Below are positions 10,633-33,679 of a stretch of 64,000 bases of DNA, piece after piece. The translations under genes and the position numbers were made by a program. The stretch comes from Tubulanus polymorphus (taxonomy: Eukaryota; Nemertea; Palaeonemertea; Tubulaniformes; Tubulanidae), in NCBI RefSeq assembly GCF_964204645.1, contig NC_134030.1, positions 8,120,278 through 8,184,277 of the forward strand, given 5' to 3'. The number at the start of each line of letters is the position of its first letter. Position 1 is the stretch's first letter. The notes under the pieces were generated by a model. The model worked only from the letters and a program-made list of their open reading frames with translations, made no database searches and had not been told where the DNA came from.

Positions 10633-12289
10633 ATGAGTTCAGCTAAATCGGAATGTAAAGAATGTCACGAATTGGACTTGTTCGGAAACGATGATCCGAA
10701 AAAGGACACTAAAAAAATATCGAAACGAGGATGGCTTATATTGAGTGTGTCTGGGGTTGCTTTCGGAACATTTTATGCCGTTGCGACTCCGTTCGTGATG
10801 CCAGCTTTACGGAAAATATGCTTGCCATATGTTCCAGCAACATCGAAACAAGTCAGAAATGTGATTAAACTGCTGAAAAGTTCATCCTGCTCAACTGCAA
10901 GCGCGAAAAAAGTAATAGACCTCGGAAGTGGAGATGGAAGAATAGTTAGTACATTTACTATTGATTTCAATAGTTTTCTCGGCCAAAGGTGGATGTGCAA
11001 ATGATGGGTTTTACCAAAAAAGCTTATACTCGATTCTATCTTTGTGATACTCTTTTCTAAATATTTTTCTCAAAATTATTAGAAAAATACACAATTCATG
11101 GTTTTAGGCTAAAAAGATGACACCTTGAATCCTCCTAATCGGCTGGACTATTTTGTAAAGCTGCAATAAAATGTGTACCCGGGTGATCAGTTCATTTCTA
11201 TGACTGCTGGGTCTGTTATGGTTAGCTTGATCATGATTCGTTATTTAATGTATCTGGGAGACAGTTAAGCGGGTCAACTTTTTTAAGGGAAAGCAAGGTA
11301 TCAATTTTTTAGCCTAAATACGCAGTAATCAAAATAAGTGAACCTTAAACTGGATTTTTAGGGCCTAAGTTTTGTCATGAACCACCATGAGATTTAAGAT
11401 TTATGATTTATCTCTAGTGTTTGGTATAGTTAGTTTTGATAAGTGATTTGTTTACCCTTACTAAAAAGAAAAAGTTTTATATTGGTTCTAAATCAAAGGA
11501 ATTCAATATCTGAAAAATAGCATTACTAGACAAAAGGCATCATCAATAATTGACATATGAGCTAGTCTGAACGTAAAGCACTTGCTCTCACTGTTCAATG
11601 ATTACAAAAAGTCACAAAAACGTTCATCGCTTGTATTGTAGGTTATCGATGTAGCTAAACAAGGATACCAGGCAGCAGGCGTTGAATTGAACCCATGGCT
11701 TGTCATGTATTCCAAGTGGAACTCGTGGAGAGAAAATGTACATAGACATACACAATTTTACAGGAGCGATCTTTGGAAGGTGAATATTTCAAAACCGTTT
11801 CCTCGAAATTTTGCAAAACAAAAGGACTACGTGTATTTTGTTTCTTTGAATTTTAAGAAAATTTACTCAAATTTGTAGATGAACCTTTCTGGATACGGTC
11901 ATGTCGTGATATTTGGTGTTGAACAAATGGTGAGATTTTCAGTATTTTCACTAGTCCACTAGAAACTTTGAGGGTAATAAGAAAGATTTAGGCTTGTAAT
12001 ACCTAACACTGAGATCCCAGTGTTGTCTTCGGTGTTGTCCCAGTGTGTATCTGATTCTGTATCAGATCCGTTACCAGTTTTTTCATGTTGTACAAACATC
12101 AAACAAACATGTTTTTCACTTTCATATCTATATTTTTAGATGCCTGACCTTGAAAAGAAATTAGCTAAAGAACTGAATGATAAGGGATATGTAATCGCTT
12201 GTAGATTTCCACTTCCGACCTGGCGACCTATTCAAACAATAGACGAAGGCATTGATACAGTGTGGCTTTACGAAAAACCAAATAGATGA
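10633..12289 (+). CDS. ATPSCKMT: ATP synthase subunit C lysine N-methyltransferase
   Basis: Four exons (10633-10944, 11642-11779, 11879-11929, 12140-12289) join in phase 0 with GT-AG borders, giving 216 residues and TGA. Residues about 33-53 are a membrane helix ending in YAVATPFV, followed by [18 protein letters not shown], a family signature. The SAM-binding motif [10 protein letters not shown] is at about 94-103 and the acidic post-I region GVELNPW at about 117-123. [33 protein letters not shown] and EGIDTVWLY complete the fold. Family members (formerly FAM173) trimethylate the lysine of the c-ring of mitochondrial ATP synthase. The start is uncertain: Met at 10579 is in the same open frame, but a possible acceptor (AATTTCAG, about 10603) and the family N-terminus favour 10633. 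YME1L1 follows on the same strand. Confidence 0.93.
11188..11236 (+). repeat. Dispersed repeat copy in ATPSCKMT intron 1
   Basis: It matches the reverse complement of 3334-3383 (TTCATTTCTATGACTGC, GGGTCTGTTAT, GTTAG, TTGATCA), with weaker similarity further right. Class unknown. Confidence 0.5.
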
Positions 12290-12850
12290 TATATTTACTT
12301 ATAATTGTATGATTAAATGAAATAAATTCTACTATGTTATGTGTTTAATTCATTTGTTTGTGATATTAGGGTTCAACAAGGCAAATTCCTTTTGAAACCA
12401 CCTTTGGGATCTGGTTCTGCAAGTCCAAAGTTCTAGCCAATTCAATGATAATCCATGACCCCAAGTCCTAATTCCCAAGTTGTGCGGCTAGTCAAAGAAA
12501 CCTCTTGGGGCAACATTTTGGTAGGGGGGTGCGGGACCCAATATTGGCTTTCTTATCCCTCCAATGCAATGGATGTTAGGCAAAGGACTTTGAGGGAACG
12601 ATGGAACGAGCCTTGTAGCTCGTCGCATATTTTAGCCCCAATTATCAAAAGTAAATAATGTATTTTTGCTATTATACTTTATAGCCTCGCACCGGTGTAA
12701 CCCCGCAGCCCCCGAATGCGTCCGTGCAGCTGTCTGTACGGCGTCAACCTTCCACGGCTCTATCCGCAATAACTGAAGAACTGAATACACACACCGCATA
12801 TACGGAAACTTTTACGTCCTTTTAATCAACGGTTTTCGTTAAAATTATCG
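12290..12850 (+). other. ATPSCKMT-YME1L1 spacer with YME1L1 5'UTR
   Basis: This covers the ATPSCKMT 3'UTR, a spacer with no recognised exon, and, from about 12680, a GC-richer stretch (GCACCGGTGTAACCCCGCAG) that runs into the YME1L1 start codon and probably holds its promoter and 5'UTR. No TATA box was confidently seen. Confidence 0.45.
12321..12326 (+). terminator. Candidate ATPSCKMT polyadenylation signal
   Basis: AATAAA lies 32 nt after the ATPSCKMT stop codon, a short 3'UTR but a typical position. Confidence 0.6.
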
Positions 12851-23821
<10,971 letters not shown>

Positions 23822-23894
23822 TAGTAGAACTTGACGAACGTAGAAGTTGTTGTCAATTTTGTTTTTATGATGGGATGAAATTTTATATAGATAT

Positions 23895-23900
23895 AATAAA
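23895..23900 (+). terminator. Candidate YME1L1 polyadenylation signal
   Basis: AATAAA lies about 75 nt after the YME1L1 stop. An alternative ATTAAA occurs near 24985, so a longer 3'UTR is possible. Confidence 0.45.
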
Positions 23901-24160
23901 TAACGTGCCGCGTTATGAGTACACTTAACATTTAGGCATTTTTCTGTATGTAATGTAATTCAAGTGTATGTTGTGCATGTATTGTTTCATCGACACATCC
24001 TTTTACGTAATTATCGGGAAACTGGAGTCACCAGCTATTGCACTACACTGCGCAACTAACAGTCAGTTTTTCAATCAACTTTGAATTGGATTTTGACCCC
24101 AAAACCCGATATTTGTCAAACGAGCCATCAATAAGGTTGACTGCTCTACATTCGGTTTAA

Positions 24161-24490
24161 CCCTTTCAGTGCTGACTAATTGATACCCAAAAGCTGCCAT
24201 CTTTCGTTGGAGACAAAAACTAGTGGAACCTCGTTTTAACGACTTCAGTTGTTAGAATTTATCGGTTATAACAAACCTAGAATTTTGTCCCTAATACTAC
24301 AATATCAATTACTTTCATACTGGATATAATGAACTATCAGTTATAATGAACATATTTTCTGGTCCCCTGAAGTTTATGTAACGAGGTTCCACTGAAGTTA
24401 CTCATAACATCAATAAACTCTGATGTGGTGTACTTGCAAAATCCATAATTGATTCATACACTGCACTGCGGTGTAGACGTACTGTAAGGG
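24161..24490. mobile_element. Second TTAA-family MITE, degenerate right flank
   Basis: The left flank TTAA (24157-24160) and CCCTTTCAGTGCTGACTAAT match the copy at 16213-16498. The right end reads TACACTGCACTGCGGTGTAG then ACTGTAAGGG, but is followed by TTTG rather than TTAA. The interior has been split by another MITE at 24222-24393. Confidence 0.65.
24222..24393. mobile_element. 172 bp MITE nested in the TTAA-family copy
   Basis: Perfect 14 bp terminal inverted repeats AGTGGAACCTCGTT (24222-24235) and AACGAGGTTCCACT (24380-24393). The element at 62651-63002 has related ends TGGAACCTCAT. It interrupts the older TTAA-family copy, giving a relative age order. Confidence 0.7.
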
Positions 24491-24493
24491 TTT

Positions 24494-26078
24494 GAGTGTA
24501 AGAACCTGATGCAGAGAAGACACGACTGTTGGCAGTTTGGCGAGTGAAATCCCTGTTTGCCACTTTTCTGTTGCTCCGGATAACCAATTTCGACATCAAA
24601 TTTTCAAAGGATGTGTGGAAATTATTATTATTGGAAAAAAATTCGGACTGGTAAATCGATTAGCTTTACTTGTGGGTAAGAAAATATCTCTGGAATGATA
24701 TTCTTTTCACCTAGTCATATTAAGCATTAAGTTTTTTTTTTCTAGTTTTGTATGATAACGTCTTATACCGAAACCCCTTCCCCGAAATTGTGATGATCTC
24801 AAATTATTTTTATTGACTGAACAGAAATGTATAAGAAAGTGTTCTCGACAGATTGTTTGTTATTGTACATGTATGAGAAGGGTTTTAAAGGCACAATGCA
24901 TTGTCTTATTCATTCTGTAATCTTTAGATTATCAATGCCAATCGACTACTGAATTTCTCTGTAATTGTGTACATAGTAAAATGGTATTAAAGGCTGTATA
25001 TATGTACTTAAAATATATCACTGAATCTGCGTCTCTTCAGTTTTCTCGATGTTGTTGCATCAACGGGGTGCAGGATCCTATAGTAGCATGTGCGAATCCA
25101 AGGGTACTTGTACAAGTCCATCAAAAATCTCTTTTCTATTTTTCCAACTAAGATGATATTTGGTCCATTTCTTTGTGGACGCCAAAGTGCCCTTTCGAGG
25201 ATGTGACAAGTTCTTCAAAATTGGCCCCTCAATGCCTGAGAACATGTACACATGATACATGTATTGCCTTTTTGGACATCTAACTGCCTCGTATTGGCCT
25301 CTCGATCCACCCCCGAGTAGATCAAGAGTAGTCAATCTATTTTTTCAGGCATCACGGGAGTTGGCTTGTCAACTAGTGGATAGTAATTTCATTGTTGCCG
25401 GTACCATAGTCTTTATCTGATTGTTAACTTACCCAACATCTGAACTGAATTCCAGAATTCTACTAGAAGTGGTGAAAGCCCTAGCCTTTTGGATTTTGAC
25501 CTCCGTTAATGAGTACTGGGGTAAGTAAGATAATGGTGGCTGAACCAGACAACAAGATGGCGGTCATGCTGTGACATATTTTTCAGAAATAAGGCCAATC
25601 ACTGGTAAATTGTCAACAGCCCTCGTCTTTCCTGGCTATTATTTTACCTCCAAGTACTGGTTCCAATCGAGTAGATTCCAATCACAGTCAAATCACATAT
25701 CGCAAATAAAAATACCGGAAGAAGGAAATTGGCAATGAATTCTTCAGTAACCAGGATATTAATGTATTTATAAGCTATTAAAACATCACTTATGACATCG
25801 GATCACAAACCCATTCGATTAGACGCTTATCACAGATAAATGTACATAAAATACATGCAATTTTACAACACGAAAAACTAAAGGGGTCGGTGAGTGTTTT
25901 TAAAGTACATTGTCAATCCTTAGAAATAAATTGAGAAAATAGAGATTATAGTTCACGTACACTTAAAAACTCGATAGTAGGTTCAGCGAATGATTTTGTA
26001 ACTACAAGGTAGCATCTTAAGCACTACTTCAGTTAAGACGTTACAACATCTTTTTACAGAAATCTTCTAAATCATTCT
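24494..26078. other. Convergent intergenic gap between YME1L1 and the FASTKD gene
   Basis: Both neighbours end towards this AT-rich interval. It may include their 3'UTRs. No coding exon was recognised. Confidence 0.45.
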
Positions 26079-29000
26079 TTATAAATGAAACATTAGGCTA
26101 TGACCTTCCTTCGCCGCGCTGATCACTTTGTACTTCAAATATTCGAGCTTCTCTTTTTCAGGGACTCGACGCCAACAGTGTTGATTTACCTAGAATAAAG
26201 AATAAATAGAATCAAAGACAAGAAAACTAACTTGTAAGTTTTATTGATGCCTATGAATAATGTAATATAAATCATATAATATTAAGAACCAAAAGTGATT
26301 TTGAATATATCGATAATTGAAGGACTGGCAATCAATGTATATAAACACTATTGTAACGGTTTCAAAGCGTCAAAATACAGCCATCGCCAGTTTTACAACT
26401 ACTGAATACAATTTCGCTTAAAAAGAAAATTTTTAATTTCCCATACTTACCATGAGAGAATGTATGCCATTGGCATGAAGGGTATCAACCATCTGGGCGT
26501 ACGGTCCGAGCAATTGACCCGTGTTTTCGAGGAAGTGTCTTTTGTCGAGTACACAAACTCCAACCCTGAAATAACGTCATGTACAACTTCAGATCAACGT
26601 ACAAACCTGGTTCCCCCATAACACCATCGAAAGAGTCTGCTAATTGCGTTAAGGGCAGATGTCGCTCGATTCAAGATCAGTTACATACCTCTTAACATCA
26701 GCTGAAGAATGCTGACTGAGATTCAATGCTTCAATCTCTAAATAAAAGAAAAGAAGAATTCTCGATGAACCGGAACACATTTTAAAGTACAGTACAACAC
26801 GGTGAACGAACTCTTTGAAATGAAATTCAACTTACCATGTAATGGTGACGACAATATATTAGAAACCTCTACGCGAACTGGCTGTAAGTGATCGTCTAGC
26901 ATCAGTAAATGATCTGAAAATTGCATACATGAAACAAGTTAGTAGAGGTAATCAAATTCTCGGAAGAATTCACTCGCAGAACACAGTCAGAACGTTGCGA
27001 CTTACCTAACAGTACTCCGCGATGAAACACTGAGTTATGCACGTAGTCGTTACCGCCGAACAAAAACTCGAGAGGTTTCTGTAAAATGTCCCACCGCGAA
27101 TAATAATCCAACGCCTGTCGCAACCACGTCAAATCTCTACGAAATAACAGGGGAAACATCAACAATAAATAGGATATTTCTTTTATAAATGTAAAAACCT
27201 TAACCGGTTGAAATTTATAACATTTTGCCATAATCCCGATGAGATTTATGGCCTTTTAAGTAGTGCAAAAGGGTAAGCGTAGTTTTGATTGTATATTCAC
27301 ACTTTTTCAAAGGGAAAGACACTTACCCCAATTTCTTATCGGGAACAAGGCCCTGTTTAACGAGCAACAGTAGAATCGATGATTTATGGACAATATCTTG
27401 CTTATCTTCTTCCCAAATGTCGGCAGACTGTAGATCCTGGCTGATATACGCTTGTAGTTGGTCGAGCAGACCGGGCAACCAAGGCACTCGACACCCCAAC
27501 ATCAGTAAGTATAAACTAGTTTCCAGCAATAAACCTGCAAAATATACGATTACGTCCTTAAACTTATCTTGCAAACATGTGATGATCTCAATATCTGGAT
27601 TTCATTGAGACATTAAATAGCTGAAAAATGGATATTTCAAAGGGTATATAGCTGCCTCCAAACCCTGCTTTGTTCATTTACATCTAATTACTACTATTGA
27701 TTTGATCATGTTTTCTGAATTTCTGTGATTTTCAGTCAGTTCATCATAAACAATGAATTTCATACGTGTCTAATCTAGAGGAAGTAGTTCATTGTCTAGT
27801 TGATGTTATAGTGGTAGCAGTAGGATTATCTGGTTATCATTTCAACAGATGCCCAATTATCGTTCGACCAGCAAAAATTAGGGTAACTCCACCAAAGCTA
27901 GGAAGGGTTATGAAAATGATCTATTTTTATACCTTTGTTCGGCATCTTTAAGAATTCATCCGGATCTAGTTTGCTACACTGAATATCGACGGCTGAACAG
28001 ATATCCGCGTGGCGTATATTCATCATCACGAGAGGACTGATAACCATTTTCAACTGACCGATCGTACATCCATCCAATAGTTCACCTATGCAACCGTCGT
28101 CCTTCAACAAGTCGATGTACTTTGGTAACGAGCGCACCGGCGCGAAATGACATTGCACCAACAAGTCGAGGAGGCGAATCAAACCGGGCAGGTGCACGTT
28201 TTTATGAGACAAGAACATGTCGATCGCGTTGAACGTATCGAAATTATAAATCTGAAGCTCGCGACACGCTTCCAAAACGGCCTCGACGTCGCCGAGCGTC
28301 AGGAAACCTTTCTTCAGCTGGAAGCGGATCTTTTTCAGGCAGACGCGCGTGACGATCTCGTCACGGATCGCGTTGCGACGCAGCACGTTCAACAGCATGA
28401 CCGGCTTCGTGAATTTGTCGCTTTCGCGTTGGTTCAAGATGGCTTCCATGACTTTCTCGATGTGCGACGTCGCCAGGTCGGGTCCGTAGATCCACAACAA
28501 GTTCGACAACTGGCGTATATCTAGAAGGTGAAGTTCTTTGAACAGATTGTTGCGCACAGCCTCGGCGGCTAGTTTATGCAGCACTTTCGTCCGTTTCGCT
28601 GGTTTCATCTTACCGAGCACGAATCCAAGGTGGACGAGTTGATGCAAACGGAGATCGTTGACGACGTGATTGGCCAGTTCGAGAAAAACCTGCAACACCG
28701 TGTGACCGGCGTCGAAACGCAAATAACTCAAATACGTGATCAAATTCAAAACGTCGCTTGCTACGTAAAACGGTCCAAGTTTCGCGACGAGCATCGTCAA
28801 AAGTTGAAAAGTCGGGTCGACCATTAGTTTATCGAGAAAAGGTTTCCGCTCGCTGGGAAGCATGTCGCGTACGGTTTTATATATCGACTCCATTGCCGAC
28901 AACATGTGCTCTTTGACCATAGTTTTATGATGAAGCGAAACGATCGACAGGACGACCGACGTGTCGGGAGCCGATTTAATCGCGCGTTCCAACGCGTCGA

Positions 29001-29600
29001 TGTAAACATGCGGTTCGACCTCGTTCAGATGCGGTATGCCGCGCAGATAGTTTGTGTCGAGCGCGTAGTTTTCCGGCACCGAGATCACTTCGCTTTCCAT
29101 CGGAGTCTTGATGGTGATCGCCGCTTTTTCGGTTTTCATGTCATCTTTCGGCGGTTCGTCGGATCCGGTGCTGAAGTACCTGGGTTTCTGTAACGAATGA
29201 CGAGCACCCGATTTAACCGGGCTCGTCAGACGCAACGAATATCTGAGAACCCGGTTATTTCCAGCTGCTGCGCCCTTCTTGCTGCTGCCACAGTTGAAAA
29301 TGTATTTCGAACACCTAACGGTGAAAATATTCCGAATCGTTGATGATCTGGAAATAAAGATTATATTGAATTTTATGAGCATATGCCACGGATAGGCAGT
29401 AGGTCTTCTCATTGTTTATTTCGGTAATTAGTCGGTCTCTTTTTTAAACCTCAGATACGATATGTCTTGAGAATAAGATGCATAAAAGATATGTAAAATT
29501 ACATTCTCCGTAAATATGGAATATTTCTGGATGTCTCGATTTCTAGAAAATAGTTAAACGACGATTAAAACTTTTTATCTTACCTAGAAAATAAAACCAT
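26079..29600 (-). CDS. FAST kinase domain-containing protein (FASTKD family)
   Basis: Eight minus-strand exons (29600-29584, 29347-27933, 27534-27327, 27136-27006, 26913-26836, 26737-26689, 26565-26451, 26189-26079) join in frame with GT-AG borders: 2124 nt, 707 residues. The N-terminus MVLFSRSSTIRNIFTVR is rich in Arg and Ser with no acidic residues, as in a mitochondrial targeting peptide. The long second exon is alpha-helical with leucine-rich repeats of octotricopeptide/FAST_1 style (LHLLDIRQLSNLLWIYG, KPVMLLNVLRRN). FAST_2 follows, and the C-terminal RAP domain (about 634-698) has VGVCVLDKRHFLENTG, MVDTLHANGIHSLMVNQHCW and EKLEYLKYKVISAAKEG. FASTKD proteins act in mitochondrial RNA granules, in processing, stability or translation of mtRNA. 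Which paralogue (FASTKD1-5 or TBRG4) was not decided. Open frames on the plus strand across exon 2 are antisense shadows. Confidence 0.88.
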
Positions 29601-30520
29601 GGGCGCGGCCATTTTGTGTAGGATGTTTAATGACAAAAGTTGAAAATGTAGAATATTGAATATTGATCGAAAAATCAACAATTTATTATTTAGCGTCATT
29701 CTTTGAGTCAGGGCCCATAAATTGTACACAGAAATTAAATTGCATTCATGATAAGGCTAATGTTTCATACATTAGGATCTTGACCTTGAGTCTTGAGGAC
29801 GTTCCAAAATTAATGGGAGCCTGACAAACAAATTCTCAAAGTCTACGTCACGCAGATATTCTTACATAAATATCTTTTATAAGAAAACAAAACAAATATT
29901 TGTAAATGTATTGAGAAAATTTCTAATTTTCTTCGTTCCGTCATTTTCCACGAGCCTTCATCCATGTAGGTCATGTGGCTATCATGTGACCTATTTATGT
30001 TTATTTTTCGAAGCTCTGTAGTGTGACTGAGGTGCGACACAGTGAATTGCGCGCTAAATCGTCGTCGTGAACCATTCAAGCATGGAGAAGGTATTGATGA
30101 ATTTAGTTTGATTTATGGTTTTACTGATTACAGGGCCTGGCAGTGGCGTGTGTGTCAGGGAAAAGATTTAAAAGCGCATTTGTGTTCAATCGTGATGGCG
30201 CCGCGGGCCTTCGCTTCCTTCATCAGCTGATTGATAGATTCACCACCCACACACTTTCTGTGTGACTTCGGCGGGCCCTGGCCTTGCATCATTTCACTCC
30301 TTTAAGACACCATCTTTTGGGCACTTGCCTATTCATTTTTCAGTGCTCATTTTACCCCGGATGCAGTTGGCCCGGAAAAGGGTAATTTCTGTAAAAACGG
30401 AAATGGTCTAACTGCAGTTTGGGTCACCTATCCACTGGGTGGCGCTAGTGTTATTAAAGAATAGTGTTATGGTAAGGTTAGGTACATAACCATTAGGGAC
30501 ACCTAAACTGCAGTCATACC

Positions 30521-30680
30521 GGTGAGGCAATATGTAGTTAAAACATTCGACCGACTGTCAGCGAGCTTGGTGGTCTAGTGGAATGATGCTGCACTAGTAA
30601 TTTACTAGCCCGGGTTTGAGTCTCGCTCGATCCGCTATTTTTTCTAACTATTCTCCACACTTTTCTTGAATTTTCTAAGT
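30521..30680 (+). mobile_element. tRNA-derived SINE, copy 2
   Basis: It carries an A-box-like GGTGGTCTAGTGG and a B-box GGTTTGAGTCTC (about 30613-30624), with GAGC/GCTC able to close an acceptor-like stem. GGTGGTCTAGTGG is the classical tRNA-Glu/Asp-type head. The tail AATTTTCTAAG matches copy 1 at 15216-15362. The anticodon arm is not a normal tRNA arm, so a functional tRNA is unlikely. Confidence 0.7.
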
Positions 30681-31689
30681 CGTGCACCTCTGTACGCATG
30701 CGCGGCGTTAATCGGCCAATCAGCGACAGTTATTAGCGTACAGATCCAAGTTCCGTACGAATAGCCTCCAGAGTAATCCGTACGAGTAGCCACAGCGAAT
30801 TATTAATGTAAAGGGCACTGCCACAATTTCTTTCTAAAATTTTTTTTATTTTTTGGTTTACCTATGTTATGGCTGTTGGTTGGCAGTCTGCCAAGAGTAT
30901 GTTAAATCGTGGCACAAAATTTAGTGGTTATACTTACGGCGTAGTCTTTTATGGTGAAGCAAGTAGAATTGATGCGCGGAGGTCAGGCCGGTAAGCTTCG
31001 AACGGCTGATGCAATATTTTTCGAGAAAAACGCGATAAACATCGAAAATTCTTCGCTTTCTATAAGTTACTTGTGTTGACCTATATTTGTGTTTCCGACG
31101 TGAATACGGGAAATTCTCGGAATTTCCGGGAATTTCGGCACCTCTGACATAATTTTGGGAGTCACAAAATGGTGAGCAATTCATTTGACATTCGTGCCGT
31201 GCTTAGTTCGCTTCGAGTTTGTTCATTGGTGAGGATTATAATGGAGTCGGCTATCTAATTTAGCGTCTCGAATTTAGTAAGTGTGGCAATTTCTATAGTC
31301 CTAGCTTGGCTTTGACTACAAAATACATTCCTTCTTTGAAAAAGTAATAGACGATGGCGCCAGCCCGAGCCGGCGGTGATAACAACGTTTTTGGAGAGAG
31401 GCCAGTCGACAAATGTTTGGCATCGTTGTGTTGAAATGAGAGTTAATTGGTCCACACAGTTGTGTGCGCTTTTTCATTTGCTATTGCCATAGGCTAATAA
31501 GTGTGTTTGACGATGTTTTTGCGGTATAATGGCATTCTTCGCGTAACAGCGCATACACGTTAAAATCCGCGCACTACGTAAATCAGCTGATCCATATATC
31601 TAACATACGTTTATAGAAAGTGTATGTACGCCCTGTATTCACGTGTATACACTCGCGCTGCACTACTTCGCTCTCCTAGCGCGTATTAT

Positions 31690-32241
31690 AAATACTGTCA
31701 TACGCTGTCTGTTCCTAAGAAAGAAAGTGTGCTTCTCTTTTAATTTCGTTAGATACTTCGTCGATGGATACTTATCTTATTATGTATCTTAGTCAAGGTC
31801 TGGTAAAATCGCTGTTTATCACCGTGAAACCATAAAAATAATGTATATTTATGCACTATACGTTACAGTATCTGGGTAAGCAAGGGAGTGGAATGTGTCC
31901 ACTAAGTTCCATATACTCGAAAGGTCTTTAGATCTTCTAGGGTGGAAAATTTTCCGTTTTAAAAAACGGTTAATTGCCAATTAAGTTTTGTTGTTTTCTG
32001 TTTTTTTACCTGCATTTTCAGGAATATTCAGTTCAGAATGTTTGAGCTTGAGCTTTTTCAGAGACCTCAAGATTGTAGGGGACTCCCGCATGATAAAATA
32101 TTCAACGTTTATTTGTTCTTTCAAAAAGTCTATAAATTATGGAATGTCACTTTTCCATAAGTCAGATGAGCAAAACAGAATGAAATGAGTCCTATCAAGC
32201 ACACTTTCTTTCTTAGGAACAGACAGCGTATGACAGTATTT
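31690..32241. repeat. Perfect 45 bp inverted repeats 462 bp apart
   Basis: Arms 31690-31734 and 32197-32241 are exact reverse complements (AAATACTGTCATACGCTG at the left outer end). No flanking target duplication was seen, and no ORF of interest lies between. It may be a MITE, or a product of template switching. Confidence 0.75.
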
Positions 32242-33434
32242 GTGCTGCCTCATCATCTATTCCTAACTGCATTCAAGATGCTGTTTGAAACTGCTGGAAT
32301 GATTGGATAGAGCATTGAACAAAATCTAAACCTAAAGGAAAATATTGCCACATTCATCAGGAATAAAATGAGCTGTCAGGCTTAAGATGAGAATTTTGGA
32401 ACTGTTTAATTGGCTTCCTGGATTTTTATGCTAAATACAAAGAATTGCTACACGCAGCCAATATCAAATTTTGTGTCATGCTTCCTAGAGCCCTTATGGT
32501 TTTCTGGACATATTTAAACCAAAACTAACGGCCACGCAAGTGAAAATCAAAATGAATACATGTATAATTGTACATTCTTCTAGATAGTAGAAAGGTAAAC
32601 CACTTTGCCTGTGGCAAATTATTTTTAGTATTTACCCTAAAAATAGTTGATGACTGTTGGATATTACCTCCTTGTAGGCCTCGAGGCATTATGGCCTGGG
32701 ACTGAGAATGGGGGATGGGTAGATGGATTGGGATGGTATAGCCTACTGGTCTGAGGTCCGTTTAAGTTGAGGGATAGTAATGGTGCTTTTTGAAATTTTA
32801 TAACAGGATCTTATGGAACACAATTTTTTGTTAGCCTATCAATAACTGTCAAGCGTAATTTTTTTTGTTCACTTCTATAGTAGACTATACCATCACACCT
32901 TTAATGTATATTTACCATTTTATTTATGTTTCTTTAATATCTATTTTAATTTTGCTCTTCCTATTTAGCCTAAACCTAAGCCACTGGAGCTGCATATGGT
33001 ACTGTATCATTCACATACTTCGAAAAATAATCATTTTTCTTGGTGAAAAACTTTCCTAGGCTTTTTATCGAGTTAATTTCAATCAAAAAGTTTGAAACCA
33101 AGAGCTTTGATATTAAGAATTAAGAGAATTCGTCCTTGAATCAAATTCATTGAATATTTGGAATATCACTGGTATAAGCTATTCAAGCTATTTGTGATGT
33201 CATTCTCCTTTCAAAAGTCTCAGCACTCTCCCTTACTTTAATCGCACCTATTCTTTCATAAGATACGCATGCCAGATATTTCATGCACTTGGCACTGTCA
33301 TTCAAGTTTGGAGCTTTGGACTATTTTAGCACTTTGTTCATAGATGTTTGCTCTTTCATGACCGGGTAAGATTGAGTCAAATAGGCCGATTGTTGAGAGT
33401 TGTGTCTCAGTCAACAGAAAATTTCATCTGTCAC

Positions 33435-33532
33435 ACCCAGTTCCACAATTGTGAGTTAGAGATAACTCTGAGTTAAAGTTAGTTCGTTTTCAATGAGTTA
33501 ACTCAGAGAGTTAAGTCAGAACTGTGGAACTG
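33435..33532. mobile_element. ~98 bp MITE, second copy of the CCAGTTCCACA family
   Basis: Ends ACCCAGTTCCACAATTG and GAACTGTGGAACTGA are inverted; GAGTTAAAGTTAGTTC is shared with 21269-21369. It lies about 150 bp before the first recognised NPL exon. Confidence 0.65.
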
Positions 33533-33679
33533 AATGATATGTGTTTCAATATGCTTTACATAAATTCCAAAACAGCCAGAATATCCAATTCCTTGTTCGG
33601 CTGAGGTTTGGTGAAGCAGTCATCCAGTTTCAGGAACCCACTGGTCACCGAAGTGTCATCCATTTTACTTTAATTTTAG

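Larger units (their letters stand above)
29601..33679. other. Divergent intergenic region FASTKD / NPL, with missing NPL first exon
   Basis: FASTKD reads left and NPL reads right, so promoters for both should lie here. The NPL frame is open at its first recognised exon (33680), so an upstream exon with the start codon must be in this interval. One candidate is ATG at 31169-31171 directly followed by the donor-like GTGAGC, which would join in phase to give [10 protein letters not shown]; this is only a guess. The interval also holds a SINE, a tRNA-like repeat context with TTCGTACGG words, and a 45 bp perfect inverted repeat pair. Confidence 0.5.

Noticed and set aside
28147-29193. Plus-strand open frames of 83-125 residues over the FASTKD exon
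   Set aside because: They are antisense shadows of the long GC-richer FASTKD exon 2, which has family motifs and correct splice phases on the minus strand.
30560-30632. A functional tRNA-Glu-like gene
   Set aside because: A- and B-box words are present, but the anticodon arm does not fold normally and the unit recurs with shared non-tRNA tails, so SINE is the better call.
31169-31173. First NPL exon ending ATG before GTGAGC
   Set aside because: The phase would fit, but a single ATG next to a donor-like word is weak evidence, so it is not listed as an exon; 5' RACE or RNA-seq would decide.
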